The notes: generated by a model not told the origin, from the sequence alone. A DNA stretch of 64,000 nucleotides from FEN-1297 sp963843605 (GCA_963843605.1 CAWJLA010000008.1:62001-126000); one strand, 5' to 3'. Positions 19,957 through 30,082 are shown, counted from the first letter of the stretch. Program-made: numbers and translations.

Positions 19957-22317
19957 TTATTCATATCTTAAAGATTTAATCGGATTTGCCGCAGCCGCTT
20001 TAATCGCCTGAAAGACTACAGTAGCCGAAGCAAGGAATAATACAATTGCTACTGATATTAAATAAATATCAGCGCCAATTTCCGTTTTATAAACAAACGT
20101 TTTTAAAAAGATGCATGCTAAATAATAGCCCACCGGCAAGGCTATTAATGATGAGATCAGAACCATTTTTATTATTGACCCGGTAAGCATAAAAGTGATT
20201 GAATGAATAGAAGCGCCGAGCACCTTTCTAACTCCGATTTCTTTGGTCTTCTGCTGAATGCTAAAAGCGGTTAATCCGAATAAACCCATGCATGAAATAA
20301 TTATTGCAATGATAGAAAAGAAGTTGAACATGCTTCCGAAAACTTTGGCTTCAGAATGATTCTTTAAAAACTGCTCATCCAAAAAAGTATAGTTGAAAGG
20401 ATATTCTTTTTCATAATTGTAAAAAGTTCTTTCAACAAGTGGCAATACTTCTCTAAAATGTTTGGGATGGAATTTTACGAAAGCATATGAATCGCCCGAA
20501 CCGGCTTTTCGTATTATTAAAGGTTTAATCTCTTCAGTAAGAGCGTTTATATGAAAATTTTTAACAACACCCACTATCTGTCCGCTTGTTCCCCACATTG
20601 ACATTCCTAAACCAACCGGATTATCTTTTCCGATAATGTCTGCCATCTTCTGGTTTATCAAATAATTATTTTTGTCAGCGGAATCGCCTTTAATAAAATC
20701 TCTTCCCTTTGTGAGTTGAATATCAAAAGTTTTTATAAAATTATCTCCAACGCCAACAACCGGGAACATATCATTTAACCCGGCAGGTTTGCCTTCCCAT
20801 TTAGGATCTGAAGTTGAGGCATAAATGCCAGTCGGCTCAAAATTAGCGTAAGTAACATTTTTTATTTGATGATTAAGTTTAAGATTTTGTGTAAAAGCAT
20901 TTAAATGATTTTCAATTCCCGAAGTTATTCTAAATTCAATTACCTGATTTATGTCCAGGCCTAAATCTTTCCCGGTTATGTAACTCATTTGTTTATATAT
21001 AACCGCCGTAATAAAAATGAAAACGGTAGAAAATATAAACTGGGCAGTGATCAAGCTTTTCCTGACAAACATTTTATTGTGAGTACCGGCAGTGTTTTTA
21101 ATAATGCCTGCCGGAGAAAATGCCGACAGGTAAACCGCAGGGTATAATCCGGAAAACAATGCAACAACAAGCCATAAAAGAACGAGCGATAATATAAAAT
21201 AAGTATTACCGTATGGAATTGTAAAAAGAAGAATCCCGTCCAGGGTTTCATTTAAGTAAGGTAAGAGCAGTTCGGCCATTCCCATGCCGATAACAACCGA
21301 AATAAATGAAAACAGGAAAGTTTCGGCCAGGAACCTGATTATTAATGATTTTCTATCCGCGCCGATAACTTTGCGAAGCCCAATTTCTTTTGATTTTTTT
21401 GAAGCCCTTGATGTGGCAAGATTTATAAAATTAATTGATGCAATTATTATAATTACCAGCGCTACTGCAAGTAATAAAAAAATATAATTTGATTTATCGT
21501 GCCCGCCCGGTGCTTTAAGAGCGATGTCTTCGAACTTATATAAAAACAACTGCGCTTTTGTAGCCGGATTTCTATCGGAAACAACATTTTTAATTTTTGA
21601 ATTTAACACCGCAACATCAACATTCGATTTTAACTCAACATAAGTTGAAGCGATATAATTTCCCCATGGCCATGTCTGAAGCCACTTTTTTGCGTCAACA
21701 ACGGATTTAAGCGGCAGGATATAATCGTATTTCATGGAAGAATTTTCCGGCATATCCGCAAATACGCTTGAGACATAAACTTCTTTTCGTTCGCCGGTAT
21801 TTCTTAAAATTATTCTTTTGCCTACGGCATCAAAAACATTTCCGAAATATTTTTCGGCCAGAGATTTTGAAATTGCAATGGAATTAATATCATGGAATAT
21901 ATTTGTTCGGGCTCCAGCAATAACCGGGAATGAAAATATTTGGAAAAAGTTATTATCCGAATAGCATCCCGTTTCTTCAGATTTCACATTTCCATTTATT
22001 AATACCGATTGATGATCGTTTATAACGGTTGAAGCATTTTCAACTTCCGGGTAATCCTTTATTAATACTTCTCCCAGTTTCCAGGGAGTTGTACTTCCGT
22101 ATTCGGTGCCGGCTTTAAGAAAATCGTTTTTAAAATATGCCTGATAAATGCGGTTGCCGTTTTTGTGAAATTTATCGATCGAAGTATATGAAAAACAAAT
22201 TGCTATAATTAAAATTGATACTGCAATGCCTGCGGATAATCCAAATATGCTTATTAAAGTATAAGTTTTATCTTTAATAAGATCTCTCAATATTATTTTG
22301 AAAAAATTTCTTAGCAT
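19957..22317 (-). CDS. FtsX/MacB-type ABC permease 3 (786 aa), most divergent copy
   Basis: Shortest and most divergent full-length member: TM1 is followed by FSYTSIDKFHKNGNRIYQAYF rather than the usual NELSYDxF-DRIYRV. Both FtsX cores are present (NFINLATSRASKKSKEIGLRKVIGADRKS; CMGLFGLTAFSIQQKTKEIGVRKVLGAS) and the tail is ANPIKSLRYE. A potential ribosome site AGGAA precedes the ATG. It is followed by a 113-base gap to the next permease, with no clear promoter or terminator. Confidence 0.92.
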   Translation of the reverse strand: MLRNFFKIILRDLIKDKTYTLISIFGLSAGIAVSILIIAICFSYTSIDKFHKNGNRIYQAYFKNDFLKAGTEYGSTTPWKLGEVLIKDYPEVENASTVINDHQSVLINGNVKSEETGCYSDNNFFQIFSFPVIAGARTNIFHDINSIAISKSLAEKYFGNVFDAVGKRIILRNTGERKEVYVSSVFADMPENSSMKYDYILPLKSVVDAKKWLQTWPWGNYIASTYVELKSNVDVAVLNSKIKNVVSDRNPATKAQLFLYKFEDIALKAPGGHDKSNYIFLLLAVALVIIIIASINFINLATSRASKKSKEIGLRKVIGADRKSLIIRFLAETFLFSFISVVIGMGMAELLLPYLNETLDGILLFTIPYGNTYFILSLVLLWLVVALFSGLYPAVYLSAFSPAGIIKNTAGTHNKMFVRKSLITAQFIFSTVFIFITAVIYKQMSYITGKDLGLDINQVIEFRITSGIENHLNAFTQNLKLNHQIKNVTYANFEPTGIYASTSDPKWEGKPAGLNDMFPVVGVGDNFIKTFDIQLTKGRDFIKGDSADKNNYLINQKMADIIGKDNPVGLGMSMWGTSGQIVGVVKNFHINALTEEIKPLIIRKAGSGDSYAFVKFHPKHFREVLPLVERTFYNYEKEYPFNYTFLDEQFLKNHSEAKVFGSMFNFFSIIAIIISCMGLFGLTAFSIQQKTKEIGVRKVLGASIHSITFMLTGSIIKMVLISSLIALPVGYYLACIFLKTFVYKTEIGADIYLISVAIVLFLASATVVFQAIKAAAANPIKSLRYE

Positions 22318-22384
22318 CTTTCAGTTCCTTATTGTAATCTGTTATTATTCGGAACCATTAAATATTTTTTAATCAACGTTCTTA

Positions 22385-24811
22385 TTACTCATAATGCAGC
22401 GACTCAACCGGGTTAGCTGTCGCGGCTTTTATTCCTTTGAAGCTTACGGTAAGCAGCGCAGTTAAAAGAGCAATGCCGCCTGCAATAACGAAGTACCACC
22501 AGCTAATATTTATTCTGTACGCAAAATCCTGAAGCCATTTATTCATGAAATAAAAGGCGAACGGCCAGGCGATGATATTTGCGATTACAATCCATTTAAT
22601 AAACTCTTTTGAAAGCATTAAAAATATTGACGGCACCGATGCTCCCAAAACTTTTCTTACGCCTATTTCTTTTGTGCGCTGCTCGGTAAGAAATGTAGCT
22701 AATCCGAATAAACCAAGGCAGGCTACTATAATGGCGAGAGATGCAAATATTAAGGCAATAATTCCAACTCTCTGATCGGCTTTGTAAACTTCATTAAAGG
22801 AGTCATCTAAAAACTTGTAGCTGAAAGGCATTCCCGGCGCCATTTTCTTCCACAAATTTTCAGCTTCATTTATTACTAAAAGAATCTTAGCCGAATTGAT
22901 TTTAAAAGAAATGAGTCCGGTACTTTTTCTGAGTACAAAACAAAGCGGACCGATTTCCTGATGAAAAGATTCGAAATGAAAATTCTTTACTATACCGATT
23001 ATATTGTATTTAACTACTCTTCCGCCGCCTACCCAAGTATAAATTGCTTTATTAACCGGATTGTTATAGCCCAATTGATTTACAGCCGCTTCATTAAGAA
23101 TAATTGCTGTGGAATCCGAAACAAATTCTCGGGAGAAGTTTCTTCCATCCAGTAATTTAATCCCGAGTGTTTTTATATAATCATAGTCAACATCCCATCT
23201 CTGCATAGTAATACCGCTTTCAGAAACCATTGCCGCTTCTTTATAAAACGCGCTGAAATTTCTGGAAGAAGGTATTGGAAGATAAGCGGATTTTGTTCCT
23301 GAAATTACTCCTGGAACATTGAGCATTTCATTTTTAAATGCATCGATATTGTTGGCCAGCGCATTGGAATCATTTATAATTAGCACATGATCTTTCTGAT
23401 AACCAAGATTTTCATTTTGTATATAATTAAGCTGCTTGTATATTATAAACGTTCCGGTAATCAGCACAATGGATATGGCAAATTGAAATACAACAAGTAG
23501 GCTTCGTAAGCCGCCGCTTTTACTGCCCGTTGATAATTTACCTTTTATTACAGTCGCCGGACTAAAGTGTGAAAGGAAGAATGCCGGGTAGCTTCCGGCC
23601 GCAATGCCAACTACAAAAGGAAGAAGAAGTATAAATAAAAGGAATGAGAAGGAATAAAAATCACTTATACTTAAATCTTTTCCGGATATACTGTTAAAAT
23701 AATGCAAAACATTTACAGCAATAATTACGGCTAAAACAACAGCTACCAGCACTGTTAATACCGATTCGGTAAGAAACTGGAAAACAAGATTTTTACGCTG
23801 CGTGCCAAGTACTTTTCTTATTCCGACTTCCCTTGCCCTGTTTGCCGAACGCGCAGTTGTAAGATTTAAGAAATTTATACAAGCAATAAGCAGAATGAAT
23901 AAAGCAATAGCAGAAAATATGTACACATATTCAATGGTACCGGAAGGACTCAACTCCTGAATACGATTTGAGTAAAGATGAATATCGGTTAAAGGAGTTA
24001 GCGTGTATTGAATTTTGTTCCCGGCTTTTTCAAATTCTTCTTTGCTGTTTATCTGCAGATGTTTTTTAGCATAAGGGAACACATACTTTTCGGTAAAAGA
24101 TTTAAAATTATTTTCAAATTTTTTATAATCGGTTCCGGCTTTTAACAACAAGTAAGTATGAAAATTCGACGCGACATAATTTCCCCAATCATAATGCAGA
24201 TTTTTCATCGGGAAAAGGAAATCAAATCTAAAATGAGAGTTCCCGGGCATGTCGCGAATAACCGCTGTAACCTTATACAGGGTTCCGCCGTTATCATCTG
24301 TTTCAATAAATTTTCCGACGGCTTTATCAGTACCGAAATATTTTTGAGCTATCGATTCTGTGATTATAACAGTGTTAGGTTCATTTAAGGCATTATCAGT
24401 ATTTCCGGAAACAACCGGGAAAGTAAATACTTTGAAGAATGTGGAATCAACGTAAGCTGTTTTTTGTTCGGTATTGAATTCATGGCCTTTTTTAACAAGT
24501 TTTTTACCTCCCCAATTATAAATGCGCGTATATTCTTCAACTTGAGGATAATCTTGTTTAAGATCGGACCCCATCATATCCGGGCATACGGGTATATGCA
24601 GTTCAGCAGCTCCGAATTTTAAATCAGTGTTGATCCGGAAAATCCGGTCGGCATTTTTATTAAATCTATCATAACTTAATTCATTCTGAACATATAAAAT
24701 TATCAACAAGCAGCTCGCTATACCGATAGCCAAACCGAAAATATTAATAAATGAATAGGCTTTATGTTTTATAAGATTTCTAAATGCTATTTTTAAATAA
24801 TTTTTTATCAT
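22385..24811 (-). CDS. FtsX/MacB-type ABC permease 2 (808 aa)
   Basis: Starts only 12 bases after the end of permease 1, so the two are almost certainly co-transcribed and probably translationally linked; the Shine-Dalgarno site is weak. Full double-module layout: DRIFRINTD after TM1, NFLNLTTARSANRAREVGIRKVLGTQRKN in the first core, AAGSYPAFFLSHFSPATVIKG, CLGLFGLATFLTEQRTKEIGVRKVLGAS in the second core and tail ANPVESLHYE. Confidence 0.93.
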   Translation of the reverse strand: MIKNYLKIAFRNLIKHKAYSFINIFGLAIGIASCLLIILYVQNELSYDRFNKNADRIFRINTDLKFGAAELHIPVCPDMMGSDLKQDYPQVEEYTRIYNWGGKKLVKKGHEFNTEQKTAYVDSTFFKVFTFPVVSGNTDNALNEPNTVIITESIAQKYFGTDKAVGKFIETDDNGGTLYKVTAVIRDMPGNSHFRFDFLFPMKNLHYDWGNYVASNFHTYLLLKAGTDYKKFENNFKSFTEKYVFPYAKKHLQINSKEEFEKAGNKIQYTLTPLTDIHLYSNRIQELSPSGTIEYVYIFSAIALFILLIACINFLNLTTARSANRAREVGIRKVLGTQRKNLVFQFLTESVLTVLVAVVLAVIIAVNVLHYFNSISGKDLSISDFYSFSFLLFILLLPFVVGIAAGSYPAFFLSHFSPATVIKGKLSTGSKSGGLRSLLVVFQFAISIVLITGTFIIYKQLNYIQNENLGYQKDHVLIINDSNALANNIDAFKNEMLNVPGVISGTKSAYLPIPSSRNFSAFYKEAAMVSESGITMQRWDVDYDYIKTLGIKLLDGRNFSREFVSDSTAIILNEAAVNQLGYNNPVNKAIYTWVGGGRVVKYNIIGIVKNFHFESFHQEIGPLCFVLRKSTGLISFKINSAKILLVINEAENLWKKMAPGMPFSYKFLDDSFNEVYKADQRVGIIALIFASLAIIVACLGLFGLATFLTEQRTKEIGVRKVLGASVPSIFLMLSKEFIKWIVIANIIAWPFAFYFMNKWLQDFAYRINISWWYFVIAGGIALLTALLTVSFKGIKAATANPVESLHYE

Positions 24812-24823
24812 CTTGCACTCAGT

Positions 24824-27265
24824 TTATTCATACTTTAATGATTCTACCGGATTTGATGTCGCGGCTTTAATAGCCTGATAACTAACAGTGGCCAGCGCTA
24901 TAATTAAAGCTATAACGCCCGCATAAATAAACGCGCCGAAATTCAGATTGACGCGGTACGCAAAATTTTTAAGCCAGTTGTTCATTATAAAATATGCCGC
25001 CGGCCAGGCAATTATGTTCGCGATAACAACCCACCATGTAAATTCTTTGGACAGCATAAAAACGATTTCGATTACAGAAGCGCCGAGAACTTTTCTTATT
25101 CCTATCTCTTTTATTTTCCTTTCGGTAACAAACGCCGCCAGCCCAAATAAACCTAAACAGGCAATGAAAATAGCAAGGAATGAAAATACGGATGTTATTG
25201 TTCCGACTTTTTCTTCGATACTGTACATCTTCACAAGGTTATCATTCAAAACCGTGCAATAGAAATTCCTGCCGCCGGTAAAACTGCTCCAGGTTTTTTT
25301 AATAGAATTTATTGTCGCCGCATAATCACTCGTTCGTATACGTGCGGTTAAAATACTAGCAGCCTGTCTTACCGGACTAATATGCAATACTAAAGGTCTA
25401 ATACTTTGATGAAGCGATTCATAATTAAAATCTTTTACTACCCCGACAATTCTATACGGCACCTTCCCTTTTGATCCTGTTTGTACCTGATAAAGAATTT
25501 CACCTAAAGGATTTTCTATATTAAATACTTTTACAGCGGTTTCATTCATAACTACCGCCGAAGAATCCGTCGAATAATCTTTTGAAAAATATCTTCCTTT
25601 TAAAATTTTTACCTGGTAAGTTTTTGCAAAGTCATAATCAACATCCAAAAACTGGCATGATTTAAATTCTTCCGCCGGTGAATTTTCAATCTGGAAGCTC
25701 GATCCCGGTATACCGGTTTGGAACATCAAAGATGAGTTTGTTGAAGATAATACATTAGGATTTTTTTCAATTTGCTGTTTGAATAGATCAATGCGCGGGC
25801 TAAGAGATATTGCATTGTTTATAACGATGAGTTGTTCTTTATTGAATCCGAGGTCCTTATTAAGAATGAACTGAATCTGATCCCGGATTACCAGGGTACT
25901 TATTATTAAAGTTATAGATATAGCAAACTGAATTATTACAAGAAAATTCCTGAAGCCGCTTTTCTTTTTTCCTGAAACCGGTTTTAAAATATGCGAGGGC
26001 TGGAAGCCTGAAAGATAAAATGCAGGGTAGCTTCCGGAAATTATGCCTACAACTATTGTGAATAAAATTAAAAGCGGTATTATGTAAGCGTTAGTGAAAA
26101 TATCTAATGATAATAATCTTCCTGTAAAATTATTAAACAAAGGAAGAATCATATTAACTAATACACAGGCTATTATTACGGCAAACAAACATGTAACTGT
26201 TGACTCGGTAATGAACTGCCAGATAAGCTTTGATCTTTCGGAGCCTAAAGTTTTTCTAATCCCGACTTCTTTTGCGCGTCCCTCTGATTTTGCTGTTGTA
26301 AGATTCATAAAATTGAAAACCGCGATGAGTAAAATAAACGTACCAATTGCAAGAAAGATATAAACGTAATAGATGCTGCTGTGTCTTACGTTTCCCCATT
26401 CGGTGTTCAATTCTATGCCGTATTTTGATTGAGAATATAAATAAATTGATGTTAGCGGCTGCAAATAAAATCCGTAACGATTTCCTTTTGATAAAAACTC
26501 TTTCAGGTTTATTCCCATTATTGCCTGAGCCTGCGGCCCCACTTTTTCATTCACAAGCCGTTGCATTTTTTTCTCAAACTCAGCCGGATAAATTTTATGT
26601 TTGAAAAGAATATATGTTGTGTAATTGGAATTAAGCCAATTCCGGCTTTGAGTTTGCGGATAAGTCGACATCGAAAGCAAGAACCCGCATGAGAAGTGAG
26701 ATTTTTTTGGAAAATCCTCCATCACCCCCGTAATATTGTATGTAGTAGTATCATCGACTATGAATTGCTTACCTAAAGCATTTTCATTCCCGAAATATTT
26801 CATAGCTGTACTCCGGGTTATCACAACCGAATTCGGCTGTACTAAAGCGGTTTTCGGATCACCGGAAATAAACGGGAGAGTAAATATCCTGAAGTATGTT
26901 GAATCCGCGGTATAAATATCACTTTCCCAAAAGATTTTATCATTATACCTAAGCGCATGCTGGCCGAAATATCCGAGCCTCGCGTAATTCTCTACTTCGG
27001 GAAATTCTTTTTTAAGAGTTTCTCCCATCGGGCAGGCTGTTTTGGAAGTGTTGGATGCGTTTCCGTTTATATCGGAACTAATATAAACACGGTAAATTCT
27101 GTCTGCCTTTTCATTAAATCCGTCAAAACCCAGTTCGTTATAAGCAAATAAAGCGAGAAGAATAAAGCAGGTAATTCCCACAGCCAGCCCGGCGATATTA
27201 ATTGATGAAAAGATTTTATCTCTTTTCATATTTCTTAGTGCGATCAGTATATAATTTTTTAACAT
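24824..27265 (-). CDS. FtsX/MacB-type ABC permease 1 (813 aa)
   Basis: First permease after the ATPase genes, 58 bases behind 27324-27986, with GGGAA upstream of the ATG. Longest of the family. Layout: TM1 (~21-43), DRIYRVYIS, a first periplasmic domain with the GPQAQAIMGINLKEFLSKGNRYGFYLQPLTS-type segment seen also in the subtype at 4407/9541/17441, first core NFMNLTTAKSEGRAKEVGIRKTLGSERS, second core CLGLFGLAAFVTERKIKEIGIRKVLGAS and tail ANPVESLKYE. Its position makes it the most likely default partner of the two ATPases. Confidence 0.93.
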   Translation of the reverse strand: MLKNYILIALRNMKRDKIFSSINIAGLAVGITCFILLALFAYNELGFDGFNEKADRIYRVYISSDINGNASNTSKTACPMGETLKKEFPEVENYARLGYFGQHALRYNDKIFWESDIYTADSTYFRIFTLPFISGDPKTALVQPNSVVITRSTAMKYFGNENALGKQFIVDDTTTYNITGVMEDFPKKSHFSCGFLLSMSTYPQTQSRNWLNSNYTTYILFKHKIYPAEFEKKMQRLVNEKVGPQAQAIMGINLKEFLSKGNRYGFYLQPLTSIYLYSQSKYGIELNTEWGNVRHSSIYYVYIFLAIGTFILLIAVFNFMNLTTAKSEGRAKEVGIRKTLGSERSKLIWQFITESTVTCLFAVIIACVLVNMILPLFNNFTGRLLSLDIFTNAYIIPLLILFTIVVGIISGSYPAFYLSGFQPSHILKPVSGKKKSGFRNFLVIIQFAISITLIISTLVIRDQIQFILNKDLGFNKEQLIVINNAISLSPRIDLFKQQIEKNPNVLSSTNSSLMFQTGIPGSSFQIENSPAEEFKSCQFLDVDYDFAKTYQVKILKGRYFSKDYSTDSSAVVMNETAVKVFNIENPLGEILYQVQTGSKGKVPYRIVGVVKDFNYESLHQSIRPLVLHISPVRQAASILTARIRTSDYAATINSIKKTWSSFTGGRNFYCTVLNDNLVKMYSIEEKVGTITSVFSFLAIFIACLGLFGLAAFVTERKIKEIGIRKVLGASVIEIVFMLSKEFTWWVVIANIIAWPAAYFIMNNWLKNFAYRVNLNFGAFIYAGVIALIIALATVSYQAIKAATSNPVESLKYE

Positions 27266-27323
27266 TGAATTTCCCTTTTAATAACCGCAGACTTCTAAGC
27301 TTATTTAATATCGGCAGCTTTAT

Positions 27324-27986
27324 TTATCTCTCTACCCAGCCGTCTTTCAATTTTATTATTCTGTTCCCGTATGCCGCGTTTGTTTCGGAGTGTGTAACTT
27401 GAATTATTGTTGTACCTTCTTCGTTTAGTTTTTTCAGCAGATCCATAATTTCTTTTCCCTGGTCGGAATGCAGGTTGCCGGTCGGTTCATCTGCTAATAA
27501 TAGTTTGGGTTTTGCAATTACCGCGCGCGCGATTGCTGCTAGCTGCTGCTGGCCGCCCGAAAGCTGGTTTGGGAATAAATCCTTCTTGGCAACCATGTTA
27601 AAACGATCAAGCATATCCGCTACCATACCTTTACGTTCAGATGATTTTATTTTCTGGTACAGCAGAGGCGTTTCCAAATTTTCCAGGACAGTAAGTTCAT
27701 CAATTAAATGATACTGCTGGAATACAAAACCTATATATGTTTTATGAAGTTCCGAAAGTTTTTTCTCTTTCATTTCATGAACAGGTTCGTTGTAAAAGTA
27801 GTACTCGCCTTCCGACGGTGTATCAAGCATTCCGATTATATTCAATAATGTCGATTTACCTGCTCCTGACGGGCCCATTATTGAAACAAACTCGCCTTCA
27901 TTAATTTCCAGGTTGATGTTTCTTAAAACATATGTTTTAATGATTTTGTTGCTGTAGAATTTTTCTATGTTGTTTAGCTTTATCAT
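27324..27986 (-). CDS. MacB/LolD-type ABC ATPase with atypical signature and D-loop
   Basis: A 220-residue cytoplasmic ATPase of the class that drives FtsX permeases. Walker A GPSGAGKST (~39-47), Q-loop FVFQQYHLIDELT, signature LSGGQQQLAAIARAV, Walker B LLLADEPTGN, H-loop THSET. Two deviations from its neighbour at 28051-28740 are visible: QQQL instead of QQQR after the signature, and GNLHS instead of GNLDS, which places His at the D-loop Asp. The catalytic Glu (ADEP) is kept. It may form an asymmetric heterodimer with the neighbouring ATPase, though homodimers serving different permeases are also possible. Confidence 0.93.
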   Translation of the reverse strand: MIKLNNIEKFYSNKIIKTYVLRNINLEINEGEFVSIMGPSGAGKSTLLNIIGMLDTPSEGEYYFYNEPVHEMKEKKLSELHKTYIGFVFQQYHLIDELTVLENLETPLLYQKIKSSERKGMVADMLDRFNMVAKKDLFPNQLSGGQQQLAAIARAVIAKPKLLLADEPTGNLHSDQGKEIMDLLKKLNEEGTTIIQVTHSETNAAYGNRIIKLKDGWVER

Positions 27987-28009
27987 TTTATCTCTTTCTT
28001 AGTGTCTGT

Positions 28010-28049
28010 GTCTCAGCGGTGAAAAAATTTACCGCAAAGGCGCAATGAT
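28010..28049. repeat. Short palindromic repeat, copy 1
   Basis: The spacer between the two ATPase genes contains GTCTCAGC followed by GCGGT-N10-ACCGC and AAGGCGCAATGAT. A similar element fills the spacer on the other side of the 28051-28740 gene (28774-28818): ACCGC-AAG-CGC-ATGAT is conserved in order. The sequence can fold as a hairpin and abuts the stop codon of the upstream ATPase. Probably a dispersed intergenic repeat. Confidence 0.55.
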
Positions 28050-28050
28050 A

Positions 28051-28740
28051 TTATACGTGAAATTTTTCTTTATAATTTTCAGTTACCACATGCCCGTCGA
28101 ACAAATGAATGATTCTGTGCGCAAACTCGGAATCGTGAGGCGAGTGCGTTACCATCAAGATTGTAGTTCCCTCTTCATTTAACTGCGTAAGTATATTCAT
28201 TACCTCTTCACCGTTTGCCGAATCGAGATTACCGGTCGGCTCATCGGCAAGTATTAATTTCGGCTTAGCCACAACCGCTCTTGATACCGCAACACGCTGC
28301 TGCTGACCGCCCGATAACTGCTGCGGGAAATGATCTTTACGGTGCATTATTTGCATTCTTTCCAGAACTTCGTCTACCATTTTCTTACGATCGTTAGCTG
28401 ATGTTCCCAGGTAAAGGAGAGGAAGCTCTACATTTTCATAAACAGTCAGTTCGTCTATCAAATTAAAACTCTGGAACACGAAACCGATATTGGCCTTTCT
28501 CATGGAAGCTCTTTGTCGCTCGGAATATTTAGAAACTTCCTGATTGAGGAAAAAATATTCGCCGCCGCTTGGGTTGTCAAGCAAACCGAAAATATTAAGA
28601 AGCGTGGATTTACCGCACCCTGAAGGTCCCATAATCGCGACAAATTCTTTCTCGTTAATTTCGATATTAACGTTATCCAGGGCGATCGTTTCAACCTCTT
28701 CGGTTGTGTAAAGCTTTTGAAGGTTGTTTGTTCTGATCAT
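28051..28740 (-). CDS. MacB/LolD-type ABC ATPase, canonical
   Basis: A 229-residue ATPase with all standard motifs: Walker A GPSGCGKST (~39-47), Q-loop FVFQSFNLIDELT, signature LSGGQQQRVAVSRAV, Walker B LILADEPTGNLDS and H-loop VTHSPHD. It lies 91 bases behind the adaptor gene and 64 bases ahead of the second ATPase. With ten permeases and only two ATPases nearby, the pair is likely shared among the permeases. Confidence 0.95.
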   Translation of the reverse strand: MIRTNNLQKLYTTEEVETIALDNVNIEINEKEFVAIMGPSGCGKSTLLNIFGLLDNPSGGEYFFLNQEVSKYSERQRASMRKANIGFVFQSFNLIDELTVYENVELPLLYLGTSANDRKKMVDEVLERMQIMHRKDHFPQQLSGGQQQRVAVSRAVVAKPKLILADEPTGNLDSANGEEVMNILTQLNEEGTTILMVTHSPHDSEFAHRIIHLFDGHVVTENYKEKFHV

Positions 28741-28773
28741 TGTTTTCTCCGTTGATATAAGTTAGTTCTTTGC

Positions 28774-28818
28774 GTCTCAGCTTCTTCGCGGTTTATTTCA
28801 CCGCTAAGTCGCTATGAT
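28774..28818. repeat. Short palindromic repeat, copy 2
   Basis: The spacer between the adaptor and the first ATPase gene contains GTCTCAGC, a hairpin GCGGT-N7-ACCGC and TAAGTCGCTATGAT, matching copy 1 at 28010-28049 in order and most bases. Confidence 0.5.
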
Positions 28819-28831
28819 GCTTAGAAAATAT

Positions 28832-30082
28832 TTATTTTATAATTAATTTATCTACATCGCCAAAGTTGTCGTATGAAGAAGTCACGACTTTATCGCCTGG
28901 TTTAAGTCCGGTTAGTACTTCAAAGTAATCAGGATTTTGTCTTCCGAGGCTAATATTTCTCTTGACCGCTTCACTTCCGGACTTGTTAAGAACAAATACC
29001 CATTGTCCGCCTGTTTTCTGATAAAATCCGCCGCGGGCAAGCAGCAAAGCTTTTGTGCGGTCGCTTAACTGCAGTCTAATCTGCAAAGTTTGACCTCTTC
29101 TTATTCCGTCAGGCGTTTTGCCGTCAAAATCCATATCCACTTCAAACTTTCCGCTCTTTACTTCTGGATATACTTTTCTAATGATCAGTTTATATTCTTT
29201 ACCGTCTATATCCGTAGTTGCATGGAGATCCCTACTTACCCTGGCAATATAAAATTCGTCAATTTCGGCTCTCACTTTGTAACCGTCCAGCGCATCAATC
29301 TGGCCGATCTGGTCCCCCGGCGATTTGGATTGCCCGGTTTCGGCATTTAATGAAGTTAACTGTCCGTCAATTGGGGCTTTAACAGTAAGATTGTCTATAT
29401 TTTCTCTTATCAATTCAAGGTTTGTCTGAAGCCTTTTTATTGATTCCTCTATTTGTCCGAGTTGGATTTTTTTGGAGATTGAATCTTGTTTAAAATTTTG
29501 CCGCGCTAATTTAGATTGCTCTTCATCATGAAAATATTTATCTCTGGCCTGCTCAAATTCCTGCTGGGAAATAAGTTTCTTTTCCCACATCCTTTCTTCC
29601 CGGTCGTATATTTGTTTTGAATTTATTAGACTGTAGTTGGCGTCGACAAGTTGAGTCTGAAGACTTATGCTGTTCTGTTCGATTTGAAGTCTTGTATTTC
29701 TTGCTTCATTTATCTGCTGATAGGTAAACGTCTCCTGCTGAAGCGCGTTAAGCTGCACATTTGTATTGGAAAGTTTCAGGATCTTATCACCCTTGTGAAC
29801 CATTGCCCCTTCCTCCAGAAATATTTTTTCTACCGCGCCGCCTAGTATTGCATCAAGATAAAATGTTGTACGAGGTAGAACCGTTCCGCTAACTGGTATG
29901 AATTCCTGAAAGTCCCCCTCATAAACTGTTGAGACGGTTATTTTATCAGACTCAACGTTAAGTTTTGATCCGGTATCGGTAAGAATCATTGCGATTAAAA
30001 ATAAAAAGAATACCAAACCGATAGAATATAACCAGAATTTAGGTTTTTTATAAACAGGTTTTTTTTCTATTTTTCTGTCCAC
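28832..30082 (-). CDS. HlyD/MacA-type periplasmic adaptor
   Basis: A 416-residue membrane-fusion protein: basic N-terminus, one TM anchor (~14-34), then a periplasmic barrel-sandwich half (VSGTVLPRTTFYLDAILGG), a long coiled-coil hairpin (~110-230, rich in Q, E, K), the returning lipoyl half (LTVKAPIDGQLTSLN), a beta-barrel and a membrane-proximal domain ending YDNFGDVDKLIIK. It heads the first transporter unit. The only suitable start is GTG at 30082, 66 bases after the sigma-54-like element at 30149-30164. In family terms it would couple the inner-membrane permeases to an outer-membrane TolC-type channel; no such channel gene lies in the window. Confidence 0.92.
   Translation of the reverse strand: MDRKIEKKPVYKKPKFWLYSIGLVFFLFLIAMILTDTGSKLNVESDKITVSTVYEGDFQEFIPVSGTVLPRTTFYLDAILGGAVEKIFLEEGAMVHKGDKILKLSNTNVQLNALQQETFTYQQINEARNTRLQIEQNSISLQTQLVDANYSLINSKQIYDREERMWEKKLISQQEFEQARDKYFHDEEQSKLARQNFKQDSISKKIQLGQIEESIKRLQTNLELIRENIDNLTVKAPIDGQLTSLNAETGQSKSPGDQIGQIDALDGYKVRAEIDEFYIARVSRDLHATTDIDGKEYKLIIRKVYPEVKSGKFEVDMDFDGKTPDGIRRGQTLQIRLQLSDRTKALLLARGGFYQKTGGQWVFVLNKSGSEAVKRNISLGRQNPDYFEVLTGLKPGDKVVTSSYDNFGDVDKLIIK

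Noticed and set aside
25331..25346. CGTTCGTATACGTGCG, similar to the second palindrome at 7040-7055
   Set aside because: It lies inside the coding sequence of permease 1, lacks a partner palindrome at 20 bp and no promoter follows.
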